From Candidatus Woesearchaeota archaeon (GTDB lineage Archaea; Nanobdellota; Nanobdellia; Woesearchaeales; UBA525), in assembly GCA_003694385.1 (NCBI GenBank), contig RFKA01000010.1, positions 1 through 12,153 of the forward strand: a stretch of DNA of 12,153 bases, given 5' to 3'. Under the pieces are notes generated by a model, which saw only the letters and a list, made by a program, of their open reading frames with translations, was not told the origin of the DNA and did not search any database. Of this stretch, positions 1 through 6,126 are shown piece after piece (the first letter of the stretch is position 1; the number at the start of each line of letters is the position of its first letter). The position numbers and the translations under genes are program-made.

Positions 1-69
1 GGCCGCGCGACCAGGAGGGACAAAGGGGTCTCCGTTAATTGAGTGGAACGGGAGCAATGTCTGGGAGAC
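1..69. other. Unassigned 5' edge
   Basis: No gene is supported here. The stretch lies downstream of the minus-strand HNH gene. A short plus-strand open frame (bases 2-106) runs into that gene antisense and has no start codon inside the window. It could be the tail of a gene that begins to the left, but 34 codons are too few to judge. Confidence 0.3.
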
Positions 70-630
70 TCAGCTAGGAGCAGGGAAAACCCCTTCTATA
101 CAATAAACAGTTAATTCGCCTTCATGTCCTTCTCTCTGGCAGGCACTTTGCAGATTGCACCTTGGGCACAGTTTTATCCTCAGCTCATTCTTGTCAATAT
201 GCAATGTCCCTGACTTTTCGTGGAGTTCAAATAATAGTTTGAGATATTTCCCCTCTGCAATTCGTGGCACCGCATCTTTTTGTTTTATTCCCATCCATTC
301 ATATAATCTCTTTCCACCTTTAGAAGAATTGCATGTCTTACAGACTTTAATGGCATTGTCAGGGGTGTCAGGGCCGCCACAAGACCGAGGTAAGATGTGC
401 TCAATAGTTAGGTCCTCTTGGGCACCGCAGTAGATACATTCGTTCGGCTTTTCATGTTCTCTAATCCATTCCCTTATGGTAGAAGACCATTTGATTTTCC
501 CGTCTCTCAAAGCAAGAAACCTATTCATTTGGAACGCTCTTCGTTTACCGAGCCCGGCGGATTTTGATATCAGTTTTGCGTACTGCCAATAGATTGCATC
601 TTGAATTGTTTTGACGATCGGTGGTGGCAT
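70..630 (-). CDS. HNH endonuclease with an extra C-terminal Cys/His cluster
   Basis: A 186-aa protein with a clear HNH nuclease core. CxxC at Cys65/Cys68 is followed by the EHILPRS motif (Glu77-His78), Gly85-Gly86, Asn92, and a second CxxC at Cys97/Cys100 with the CNSSK tail. The two CxxC pairs are expected to bind a structural zinc, and His78 and Asn92 are the expected catalytic and metal residues (known from the HNH family). Further on, CPRC at 155-158 with Cys164, His169 and Cys177 could form a second zinc site. The start ATG lies 27 bases from the centre of a TATA-like box (654-660), so the mRNA is probably leaderless. The gene follows the 742-1566 gene on the same strand in an AT-rich segment unlike the rest of the window, which suggests transfer. 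The role could be mobile-element homing, restriction or phage defence; the sequence does not decide. Confidence 0.88.
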   Translation of the reverse strand: MPPPIVKTIQDAIYWQYAKLISKSAGLGKRRAFQMNRFLALRDGKIKWSSTIREWIREHEKPNECIYCGAQEDLTIEHILPRSCGGPDTPDNAIKVCKTCNSSKGGKRLYEWMGIKQKDAVPRIAEGKYLKLLFELHEKSGTLHIDKNELRIKLCPRCNLQSACQREGHEGELTVYCIEGVFPAPS

Positions 631-653
631 GAGTGAATGGATAATGGTGCGTG

Positions 654-664
654 TTATAAAAATT
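654..664 (-). promoter_or_regulatory. TATA-like box of the HNH gene
   Basis: On the minus strand the run reads AATTTTTATAA. The TTTATAA core (654-660) is centred 27 bases before the A of the ATG at 630, the usual archaeal TATA-to-start-site distance. This predicts transcription starting at or next to the start codon and explains the absence of a Shine-Dalgarno sequence. Confidence 0.6.
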
Positions 665-668
665 ATCT

Positions 669-713
669 GCGCCGGCTTGTGGGACGCGTCCCGGGCTACA
701 GCCCTCGCTCCGC
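669..713. repeat. GC-rich palindromic intergenic element
   Basis: A compact GC-rich block in an AT-rich intergenic region contains three consecutive dyads: GCCGGC (671-676), the perfect 12-base palindrome GGGACGCGTCCC (681-692), and GGGCT-AC-AGCCC (693-704). It lies between the 3' end of the 742-1566 gene and the promoter of the HNH gene. It could be a REP-like or MITE-like dispersed element, or an RNA hairpin marking the end of the upstream transcript. No T-run follows on the minus strand, so a classical terminator is not supported. Confidence 0.5.
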
Positions 714-745
714 CGAGAAGAGAAATTATCGAGAAGAGAAATTAG
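714..745. repeat. 16-base tandem duplication
   Basis: CGAGAAGAGAAATTAT (714-729) is followed directly by CGAGAAGAGAAATTAG (730-745), identical except for the last base. The second copy contains the stop codon (742-744) of the minus-strand gene. The duplication abuts the GC-rich palindromic element. Confidence 0.85.
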
Positions 746-1566
746 TGACTGAATAATCTTGTCAAGAGCCCCCCTTGAGGTCTCGGCGTTTCATCCTCAA
801 ATGAATGAACTCTTGGTGGGAAATCAGAGAAGGAAAAACTGATTTTTTCTTTACCTTCTCCAGAGGCTCTCAATTCACGTATGGAGGCCAGATAACCCTC
901 TGCTATCTGTGAGATATGGTCCTTCTCTGGATACGTGAATTGGACTGGAAACAGAAGCTCCCTCACGCGTGTTAAACCACCTGTCAAATTCCGAGAAGCA
1001 AGCTTTAGTCTTACCATGTTATGTTCTTGGTAACAGTCTCTCATTGCATTGTTCATCCTGTCGATTTCGATCTTCAACCGCCCATCTGGCTCCCCGCCTT
1101 CGACGGGTGCTAATGCCTTGTTGATTTCTGCCACATAATATGCGAGGAAATCCTTTAGCCATTGATGGTAAGATGGAATGGTGCTTGTTAATTTTTCAAA
1201 TCCAGAGGCTCCTGGAGCGGCGCTTCCGCGTTCTTCTCCTTGGCGCATGTATGGAATCAGTTCCAGAAGCGCCAAGGGAGCCCTGCGCCCCTGAAACTGC
1301 CCACGAGCACACGTGATCACATCTTCAAGACCCTCTTCCATGCTTGCTTGAAAGTCGCTAAGATCCCGTCTCATCGAGTCTAGATTTCTTGCGAGACCCA
1401 AATAGGCATCGGCATTTTTGAGAAGCCCGTCTAGTCGCTGGAGCTCGGATGCTTGCACGGTTCTCCTGCCGCTTCGTGAACCGGTAATTGCTACAGCGTC
1501 TTGATATCCTTTGTACAGCGAGGATGCTTTTTGTATGAAGTGAATTCGTGGAATCTCTTCTGTCAT
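742..1566 (-). CDS. Uncharacterised helical protein
   Basis: No family recognised. From the ATG at 1566 the product is 274 aa, hydrophilic and predicted mostly alpha-helical, with no signal peptide or membrane segment. Charged helices dominate the N-terminal 100 residues, a basic/Arg-rich stretch lies near the middle, and the tail is Pro/Gly-rich before a short LLTRLFSH end. The frame stays open to an in-frame ATG at 1587, but a TATA-like box (1588-1596) centred about 25.5 bases before 1566 favours the shorter, leaderless form beginning MTEEIPRIHF. With the longer start the promoter would touch the start codon. It lies upstream of the HNH gene on the same strand in the AT-rich segment. A partner or cargo role with that nuclease is conceivable but unproven. 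Codon use is looser at third positions than in the GC-rich genes to the right. Confidence 0.72.
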   Translation of the reverse strand: MTEEIPRIHFIQKASSLYKGYQDAVAITGSRSGRRTVQASELQRLDGLLKNADAYLGLARNLDSMRRDLSDFQASMEEGLEDVITCARGQFQGRRAPLALLELIPYMRQGEERGSAAPGASGFEKLTSTIPSYHQWLKDFLAYYVAEINKALAPVEGGEPDGRLKIEIDRMNNAMRDCYQEHNMVRLKLASRNLTGGLTRVRELLFPVQFTYPEKDHISQIAEGYLASIRELRASGEGKEKISFSFSDFPPRVHSFEDETPRPQGGLLTRLFSH

Positions 1567-1587
1567 TGAGGGAGAAATAAATGGCAT

Positions 1588-1596
1588 ATTTATAAC
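1588..1596 (-). promoter_or_regulatory. TATA-like box of the 742-1566 gene
   Basis: The minus strand reads GTTATAAAT, with the centre of TTATAAAT about 25.5 bases from the A of the ATG at 1566. This supports a leaderless transcript and argues against initiation at 1587. Confidence 0.6.
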
Positions 1597-1605
1597 TGTT
1601 TCGAT

Positions 1606-1625
1606 GATTTTACCACTGTAAAGTC
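1606..1625. promoter_or_regulatory. Operator-like inverted repeat in the divergent region
   Basis: GATTTTACCACTGTAAAGTC is a 20-base inverted repeat: 8-base arms with one mismatch around CACT. It sits just upstream of the minus-strand TATA box and on the 5' side of the transporter promoter region, a plausible place for a regulator to bind. The function is inferred from position and symmetry only. Confidence 0.35.
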
Positions 1626-1742
1626 AATAATAATATGGGGTGATTCAAAGACTTGACGAGCGAGGTCAAAAACACACCCAAGGAACGCAAGAACAACTCA
1701 AAGGAACATGAAGAGGAGGCGCCAATAAAAAAAGAGGAGAAT

Positions 1743-1752
1743 ATTTTTAAAG
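1743..1752 (+). promoter_or_regulatory. TATA-like box of the transporter gene
   Basis: ATTTTTAAAG is centred near 1748. A transcription start about 26 bases downstream would give a leader of roughly 23 bases containing GGTGG (1786-1790), six bases before the ATG at 1797. It lies inside the upstream extension of the open frame, supporting the later start. Confidence 0.5.
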
Positions 1753-1796
1753 TCGTATACTTCACTACGCAGGAGAAACATTGTGGGTGGATATGC

Positions 1797-3269
1797 ATGG
1801 GACGTTCTCGTTGGGCTTCAAACACGGTTTTCCTCCTCGCAGCAATCGGTAGCGCAGTCGGCCTCGGCAATGTGTGGCGCTTCCCCTACCTCGCGTACAA
1901 ATACGGTGGCGGCGCGTTCCTCATCCCCTACCTCATCGCACTCTTCATCGTTGGCGTGCCACTCCTCATGCTCGAGTTCGCCGTCGGGCAGAAAACACAA
2001 GCGGGCGCAGTGAAGGCCTTCCGTTCCCTCCACCACCGTTTCGGCGGGCTTGGCATCTTCGCCCTCCTCTCAAGCTTCATCATTGTCTGCTACTACGCTG
2101 TTGTCATGGCGTGGAGCCTCATCTACTTCCTCGTGTCCTTCGCCAAGCACGTCCCCTGGGCAGGCAACAGTGAAGGGTACTTCTATAAGTCAGTGCTCGA
2201 ACTCACAGCGAACATCGGCACAATCGGTGGCATCAACTGGACCGTGCTCCTCGCACTCATAGCGATCTGGGTACTCATCTACTTCAGCGTCTGGAAAGGA
2301 GTCCATAGTGTGGGGAAAGTTGTGTGGTGGACCGTGCCACTCCCAGTCATACTCCTCGGGGTCCTGCTCATCCGCGGCATGACGCTCCCCGGCTTCCTCA
2401 CCGGCTGGGTCTACTACCTGAAGCCTAAGTGGGGAGCACTCCTCGACCCGCAAGTATGGCAGGCCGCGTTCGGCCAAATCATGTTTACGCTCACACTCGC
2501 CTTCGGCGTCATGGTCGCGTACGCGAGCTATCGTAAGCATGATGAGGACATCAACAAGGGCGCGTGGGTGACGGCCCTCGTGAACAGCGGCATCAGCCTC
2601 TTCGCGGGGTTCGTCGTCTTCGCCATTCTTGGAGCAATGGCGAACCTCAAAGGCGTCGGCGTCTCAGAAGTCGTGAAATCAGGTCCTGGTCTCGCGTTCG
2701 TCGTCTTCCCCGAAGCACTGAGCCTCATGCCCTTTGCGTGGTTCTTCAGCGCACTCTTCTTCCTCACGCTGCTCACGCTTGGCATCGACAGCGCATTCTC
2801 ACTCGTCGAGGCGGTGAACGCAGCCATCCACGACCGCTATGCTCGCTGGAACGTGCCCCTCTTATCACTCATCGTGTGCGCGCTTGGCTTCCTCGGCGGC
2901 ATTATCTTCACGACGCGCGCAGGGCTGTACTTCCTCGACATTGTCGATCACTTTGTGAACGCGTATAACCTGCTCATCGTCGCCTTCCTCCAGACGATTC
3001 TTGTCGGGTGGGTCTACGGTGCAGAGAAGCTCCGCGCGTACATGAACAAAGTGAGTCACTGGGATGTTGGCGCGTGGTGGACGTGGAGCATCAAGGTCGT
3101 CTCACCCCTCATCATCCTCGCCCTGCTCGTGTGGAACCTCGTCCTCGAGGTGGAGAAGCCTTACGGTGACTACCCCCTCTGGGCACTGAGCATTGGCTGG
3201 GCGGTGACGCTCGTTCCCTTCCTCATCTTCCTGTTCTTCTTTGTGAGAGGGAGCAAGACTGCCGCCTAA
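1797..3269 (+). CDS. Sodium:neurotransmitter symporter family (LeuT-fold) transporter
   Basis: A 490-aa NSS/SNF-family secondary transporter in the cytoplasmic membrane, expected to import an amino acid or related amine with sodium. The N-terminus has the family hallmark IGSAVGLGNVWRFPY, with Asn25 at the Na1 position and Arg28 at the extracellular gate, then GGGAF and IPY (Tyr45). About 11-12 hydrophobic segments follow. TM6 contains GQIMFTL (Gln227, Thr231) and FGVMVAYASY. TM7 has NSGIS, with Asn263 and Ser267. Gapless alignment from ASY puts Ser267 where LeuT has Glu290, so the set Tyr45/Gln227/Thr231/Ser267 matches the chloride site of animal relatives. The frame is open upstream to a TTG at 1653, but those 48 residues are hydrophilic, unlike the family, and contain the promoter, so ATG 1797 with GGTGG at 1786-1790 was chosen. 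The substrate cannot be named from sequence. The FmdB-type gene begins 34 bases downstream. Confidence 0.93.
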   Translation: MGRSRWASNTVFLLAAIGSAVGLGNVWRFPYLAYKYGGGAFLIPYLIALFIVGVPLLMLEFAVGQKTQAGAVKAFRSLHHRFGGLGIFALLSSFIIVCYYAVVMAWSLIYFLVSFAKHVPWAGNSEGYFYKSVLELTANIGTIGGINWTVLLALIAIWVLIYFSVWKGVHSVGKVVWWTVPLPVILLGVLLIRGMTLPGFLTGWVYYLKPKWGALLDPQVWQAAFGQIMFTLTLAFGVMVAYASYRKHDEDINKGAWVTALVNSGISLFAGFVVFAILGAMANLKGVGVSEVVKSGPGLAFVVFPEALSLMPFAWFFSALFFLTLLTLGIDSAFSLVEAVNAAIHDRYARWNVPLLSLIVCALGFLGGIIFTTRAGLYFLDIVDHFVNAYNLLIVAFLQTILVGWVYGAEKLRAYMNKVSHWDVGAWWTWSIKVVSPLIILALLVWNLVLEVEKPYGDYPLWALSIGWAVTLVPFLIFLFFFVRGSKTAA

Positions 3270-3303
3270 GCCCTGCTTGTGAGGCCATAAACCATTAGCG
3301 ACC

Positions 3304-3516
3304 ATGCCAATCTACGAATACCTCGCGGTCGACAGGGAGCGAGCCTGTGACCGCTGTAGAGAACCTTATGAAGTGCTCCAGCGCATGAAGGACGAGCCAC
3401 TGACCACCTGCGACGAATGCGGCGGGCCCGTGAGGCGCATCATCAGCCGGTCGAGTTTCATCCTGAAAGGCGACGGGTGGTACGCGGACGGCTACCAGCG
3501 CAAGCAAGACTCTTGA
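3304..3516 (+). CDS. FmdB-family zinc ribbon protein
   Basis: A 70-aa protein with the FmdB-type putative regulatory zinc ribbon. It opens MPIYEY; CxxC at Cys15/Cys18 and CDECGG at Cys36/Cys39 form the expected zinc site; then comes the conserved tail VRRIIS...SFILKGDGWY, ending near residue 62. Length and order match the family. The family is named for a protein linked to formamidase gene regulation, but most members have no tested function, so a regulatory role here is only nominal. It starts 34 bases after the transporter stop with no clear TATA box or Shine-Dalgarno at the usual spacing, suggesting co-transcription with the transporter. Family assignment is secure; function is not. Confidence 0.9.
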   Translation: MPIYEYLAVDRERACDRCREPYEVLQRMKDEPLTTCDECGGPVRRIISRSSFILKGDGWYADGYQRKQDS

Positions 3517-3553
3517 CCAATCAACATCTAAACGCGCTGACAGTGCGCTCACT

Positions 3554-3688
3554 ATGAAGAAGCCAGTCCTATTGAACGTGGTTGCTGCGCTCGTCGGGCT
3601 CGGTATGGTCATTGCGTACATTGGCAAAGTGACCGCGCCAGTCCTCAGCGGCATCGCATTCATCGCGCTCGCGAACATCCTGGAATGA
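3554..3688 (+). CDS. Small two-helix membrane peptide
   Basis: An open frame of 44 codons starts at ATG 3554 and ends at TGA 3686-3688. After a Lys-Lys start the product has one hydrophobic segment (about residues 4-23), a short GKVTA turn, and a second hydrophobic segment (about 28-43) ending in Glu, a plausible helical hairpin in the membrane. Codons are GC-ending like those of its neighbours, which supports coding. It begins 37 bases after the FmdB-type gene and has no strong Shine-Dalgarno or TATA box. An inner ATG at 3605 would remove the first helix. No family is recognised. Being short, it could be a chance frame. Confidence 0.5.
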   Translation: MKKPVLLNVVAALVGLGMVIAYIGKVTAPVLSGIAFIALANILE

Positions 3689-3800
3689 GACGCAGAACAA
3701 GCAGATTCTCAGTTCTCGTGAACACAAATCCCTTGCTCTGCTCCTAGCGAAAGAACAACACTGTGAGTCGCGGCTTTTCCGGAATCATCGACGACAAACA
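3689..3800. other. Intergenic region before the permease
   Basis: No gene, C/D-box motif or stable hairpin was seen in this interval. It separates the small membrane peptide from the weak promoter of the TctA-like gene. Confidence 0.4.
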
Positions 3801-3808
3801 CATAAAGA
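3801..3808 (+). promoter_or_regulatory. Weak TATA-like box of the TctA-like gene
   Basis: CATAAAGA, centred near 3804, lies about 24 bases before the GTG at 3828 and only 15 before the TTG at 3819. If it is the promoter, GTG 3828 (leaderless) or ATG 3840 (about 10-base leader) is the real start. The match to a TATA consensus is weaker than for the neighbouring genes. Confidence 0.35.
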
Positions 3809-3827
3809 ATCCTAAGTCTTGGGAGCA

Positions 3828-5018
3828 GTGTTTGCCGCGATGCTGCTTGCGATTCTGGCCGGTGTGCTCGCCGGGACATTTACAGGCCTCACGCCAGGCA
3901 TTCATATCAATCTCGTGAGTGCGGCCGTGCTCTCCTTGTCACCCGCGCTGCTCAGGTATGCGACTCCCCTCGCGCTCGCAGCGTTCATTGTCGCAATGAG
4001 CGTCACGCACACGTTCCTCGATAGCATCCCCTCAATATTTCTCGGCGCTCCCGATGGTGCGACGGCGCTCGGCGTCCTCCCCGGGCATCGCCTCCTCCTC
4101 AAAGGGCAGGGTCTGCTCGCCGTGGAGCTCACGCTCGTCGGCAGCCTCGGCGCAACCATAGCGAGCGTTCTGTTCTTCCCGCTCTTCGTGAAGATTATCC
4201 AGTGGGCGTACCCATTCATGAAGGCGATGATGGGCTGGCTGCTCCTCGCCGTCGCGGCGTTCATGGTGTTCCGCGACCGTAAACCCATCTGGGCATTCGT
4301 CGTGTTCAGCCTCGCGGGCTTCCTCGGCCTCGCGACGCTCGCCGCTCCGCTGCGGAACCCTTTATTCCCAATGCTCTCTGGTTTGTTCGGCGTCGCGACA
4401 TTGCTCTACAGCCTCACGACAACGACATCGCTACCACGGCAGGAAGCGCACGACATCGAACTGCCCGTGCGCCTTGGTGCGAAAGCGCTCGCGTCCGGAC
4501 AAGCGAGTGGTTTCCTCACGGCAATGCTCCCCGGGCTCGGCGCGGCGACAGCAGCAGTACTCTCGCTGCAATTCACGCGGGGACTGGGCGACGACGGCTA
4601 CCTCGTCCTGCAAGGGTCCATCGGGACGGTGAACTTCATCTTGAGCTTGGCGACGCTCGTCGTGCTCGGTAAGGCGCGAAACGGCAGCCTCGTGGCCGTG
4701 CAGAAACTCGTGAATGTGGGCGTGCATCACGCGCTCTTGCTCCTCGCCGCGGCGCTCCTCGCCGCTGGTTGTGCAGCCCTGCTCGCGGTGCTGTGTGGGC
4801 GCGTCTTCGCGCGCGTCGTTCCGCGCATCCCGTACCGGGCACTCATCGTGAGCATCATCGCGTTCATCGTCGTGCTGACACCAGTGCTCTCGGATTGGCC
4901 CGGCCTCGTCGTGCTCGTCACCGCCACCGCGGTCGGCCTCATCCCCGCAATCGTCAAGACTGCGCGCGTGCACGCGATGGCCTGCCTCTTGGTGCCGGTG
5001 ATGACGTACTTCTTATGA
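3828..5018 (+). CDS. TctA-like (COG1784, DUF112-related) multi-pass membrane protein
   Basis: A protein of about 396 aa, hydrophobic almost throughout with roughly ten membrane segments, of the archaeal membrane family related to the large TctA subunit of tripartite tricarboxylate transporters. The N-terminus carries the signature TGLTPGIHIN (residues 19-28). A second, related loop MLPGLGAATAA (Pro235-Gly236) occurs in the second half, as expected from the internal duplication of TctA proteins. No TctB or TctC (binding protein) gene is adjacent, so it may work alone, which is usual for archaeal members; the substrate is unknown. The start is uncertain: TTG 3819, GTG 3828 and ATG 3840 are in frame, and the promoter position favours 3828 or 3840. 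The stop TGA (5016-5018) overlaps an ATG at 5015, but that ATG is probably not used. Confidence 0.85.
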   Translation: MFAAMLLAILAGVLAGTFTGLTPGIHINLVSAAVLSLSPALLRYATPLALAAFIVAMSVTHTFLDSIPSIFLGAPDGATALGVLPGHRLLLKGQGLLAVELTLVGSLGATIASVLFFPLFVKIIQWAYPFMKAMMGWLLLAVAAFMVFRDRKPIWAFVVFSLAGFLGLATLAAPLRNPLFPMLSGLFGVATLLYSLTTTTSLPRQEAHDIELPVRLGAKALASGQASGFLTAMLPGLGAATAAVLSLQFTRGLGDDGYLVLQGSIGTVNFILSLATLVVLGKARNGSLVAVQKLVNVGVHHALLLLAAALLAAGCAALLAVLCGRVFARVVPRIPYRALIVSIIAFIVVLTPVLSDWPGLVVLVTATAVGLIPAIVKTARVHAMACLLVPVMTYFL

Positions 5019-5079
5019 GCTACGAGGTCGGAGTCGCGCAGCTTGTTCAACGGACCTCTGCGCTTCCGCGCGTACGAAG

Positions 5080-5087
5080 CTTTAAAA
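5080..5087 (+). promoter_or_regulatory. TATA-like box of the 5111 gene
   Basis: CTTTAAAA is centred about 27.5 bases before the A of ATG 5111. This predicts a leaderless mRNA and places the start well inside the longer open frame that begins further upstream. Confidence 0.6.
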
Positions 5088-5110
5088 CCTGCTCGTCACA
5101 TGAAGAATTG

Positions 5111-6094
5111 ATGGACTGGTATGTTAACCTCTCCGTGCTGCCCTTCATCGCGCTGCTCGTGCTCGCGCTCCTCTGGTTTGGCCGCAAACACCTGCGGCAC
5201 TTGCTCTCGGGCTTGTGGTCTGATGCGCAAGACTTCATCTTCTCGATGATTGATGAGCCGCTCGACCCCATCATGGATGTCTTCGGCATCACCGCACCGA
5301 TTCCCTGGGAGCCAGGCGACCTCTGGGCCGCCATACGCACATTCAGGAGGGAGCGCCACGTCATGGGGAAGTTCTTTGCGCAAGTCGCTGCCTTTGAATG
5401 CCTCGCGTTTGGTATTGAGCCCTTGCTGGAGATGGTTCCCGGAGGGAGCATTATTGCCGCGCCCATCGGCTGGTTCTTCAACATTCTTCCAACGACGACG
5501 ATCCTGCGCTTCATCACGCGTTACAAGATGAAAAAAGCGGAGAAGGGCCTCCACGAAATCGATCACCTCGCGTCAACCGAGAAGGAGCTCGAGCTCGGCG
5601 TCGACAAGGACTTGAAAACAGACGTGAAAGGCTTGACTCCGATGGAACGCAAGGGGTACTGGGAGGACATGAACAAGTGGCTCGCCGAGACGGGGACGGA
5701 GCGGAAGAAGGCGTGGAAGAAGATCCGACAGCGCGTCGACGAGGAGCTCTCCGTTGCTGCGGACGCGCTCGCAGCCGTGGGCGAGGAACTGCGGGCGTGG
5801 CAAGAGCAGCTCGCGTTTGCGAGCGAGCAATTCGCGCCTGAAGAGCTCCAGCCGTTCCATGTCGTGAACGTGCAGGTTCTAGAGCTGCTCGAGCAAGCAC
5901 GCACGCTCATTACGAAGGCGGATAAGATAGTGCCGCGCGGCGGCGTGCTCGGCCTGCTCTCAGACCCAGACCCACGAAACGCGATTACTGCCGTTGGCTT
6001 GGCGCGTGATGCGGTTGCCACGGTCGCCGCGGCTGAGAGTGAATTGCGGGAGGCGAGCGCGAAGCTTGCCGCTGCCATGAGTCCTGCAGCGTGA
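5111..6094 (+). CDS. Membrane-anchored helical protein of unknown function
   Basis: A 327-aa protein from ATG 5111; no family recognised. Residues about 6-24 form an N-terminal membrane helix followed by a basic stretch (RKHLRH). Residues 40-90 are amphipathic with an aromatic/proline motif (PIPWEPGDLW). A second hydrophobic region (about 98-136) contains Gly/Pro breaks (MVPGGSIIAAPIGWFFNILP) and could be a re-entrant loop or paired helices. From about 140 to the end the chain is highly charged and helical with coiled-coil character, rich in Ala/Glu/Lys. The frame is also open to ATG 5015, which overlaps the upstream stop; that extension is hydrophilic, ill-conserved in appearance, and contains the TATA box, so 5111 is preferred. 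The last base-pairs overlap an in-frame GTG (6091) of the next frame. A scaffold or membrane-organising role is possible but speculative. Confidence 0.75.
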   Translation: MDWYVNLSVLPFIALLVLALLWFGRKHLRHLLSGLWSDAQDFIFSMIDEPLDPIMDVFGITAPIPWEPGDLWAAIRTFRRERHVMGKFFAQVAAFECLAFGIEPLLEMVPGGSIIAAPIGWFFNILPTTTILRFITRYKMKKAEKGLHEIDHLASTEKELELGVDKDLKTDVKGLTPMERKGYWEDMNKWLAETGTERKKAWKKIRQRVDEELSVAADALAAVGEELRAWQEQLAFASEQFAPEELQPFHVVNVQVLELLEQARTLITKADKIVPRGGVLGLLSDPDPRNAITAVGLARDAVATVAAAESELREASAKLAAAMSPAA

Positions 6095-6096
6095 AC

Positions 6097-6104
6097 TTTA
6101 TATA
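6097..6104 (+). promoter_or_regulatory. TATA box of the Gly-Trp repeat gene
   Basis: TTTATATA is a near-ideal archaeal TATA box, centred 26.5 bases before the A of ATG 6127. It starts right after the stop of the preceding gene and lies inside the longer open frame from GTG 6091, so ATG 6127 is the likely leaderless start. Confidence 0.75.
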
Positions 6105-6126
6105 CGCTGACTCTGCTCACTTAGCC

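Noticed and set aside
2..106. Plus-strand frame at the left edge as the end of a gene
   Set aside because: Thirty-four codons without a start and half of them antisense to the HNH gene; too little to support a call.
1653..1796. N-terminal extension of the transporter from a TTG
   Set aside because: It is Lys/Glu/Asn-rich, unlike the family, and contains the promoter. The canonical N-terminus begins at ATG 1797 with GGTGG upstream.
5021..5090. tRNA-like stretch, suggested by a GVAQLVQR-like translation and a GCGCAG/CTGCGC stem
   Set aside because: No cloverleaf could be drawn: no matching acceptor arms, no GTTCRA-type T-loop and no fitting anticodon stem.
5015..5110. Longer start (ATG 5015) for the 5111 gene, overlapping the permease stop in an ATGA arrangement
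   Set aside because: The extension is hydrophilic and contains the TATA-like box 5080-5087, whose spacing fits ATG 5111 exactly. The overlap looks like coupling but is probably chance.
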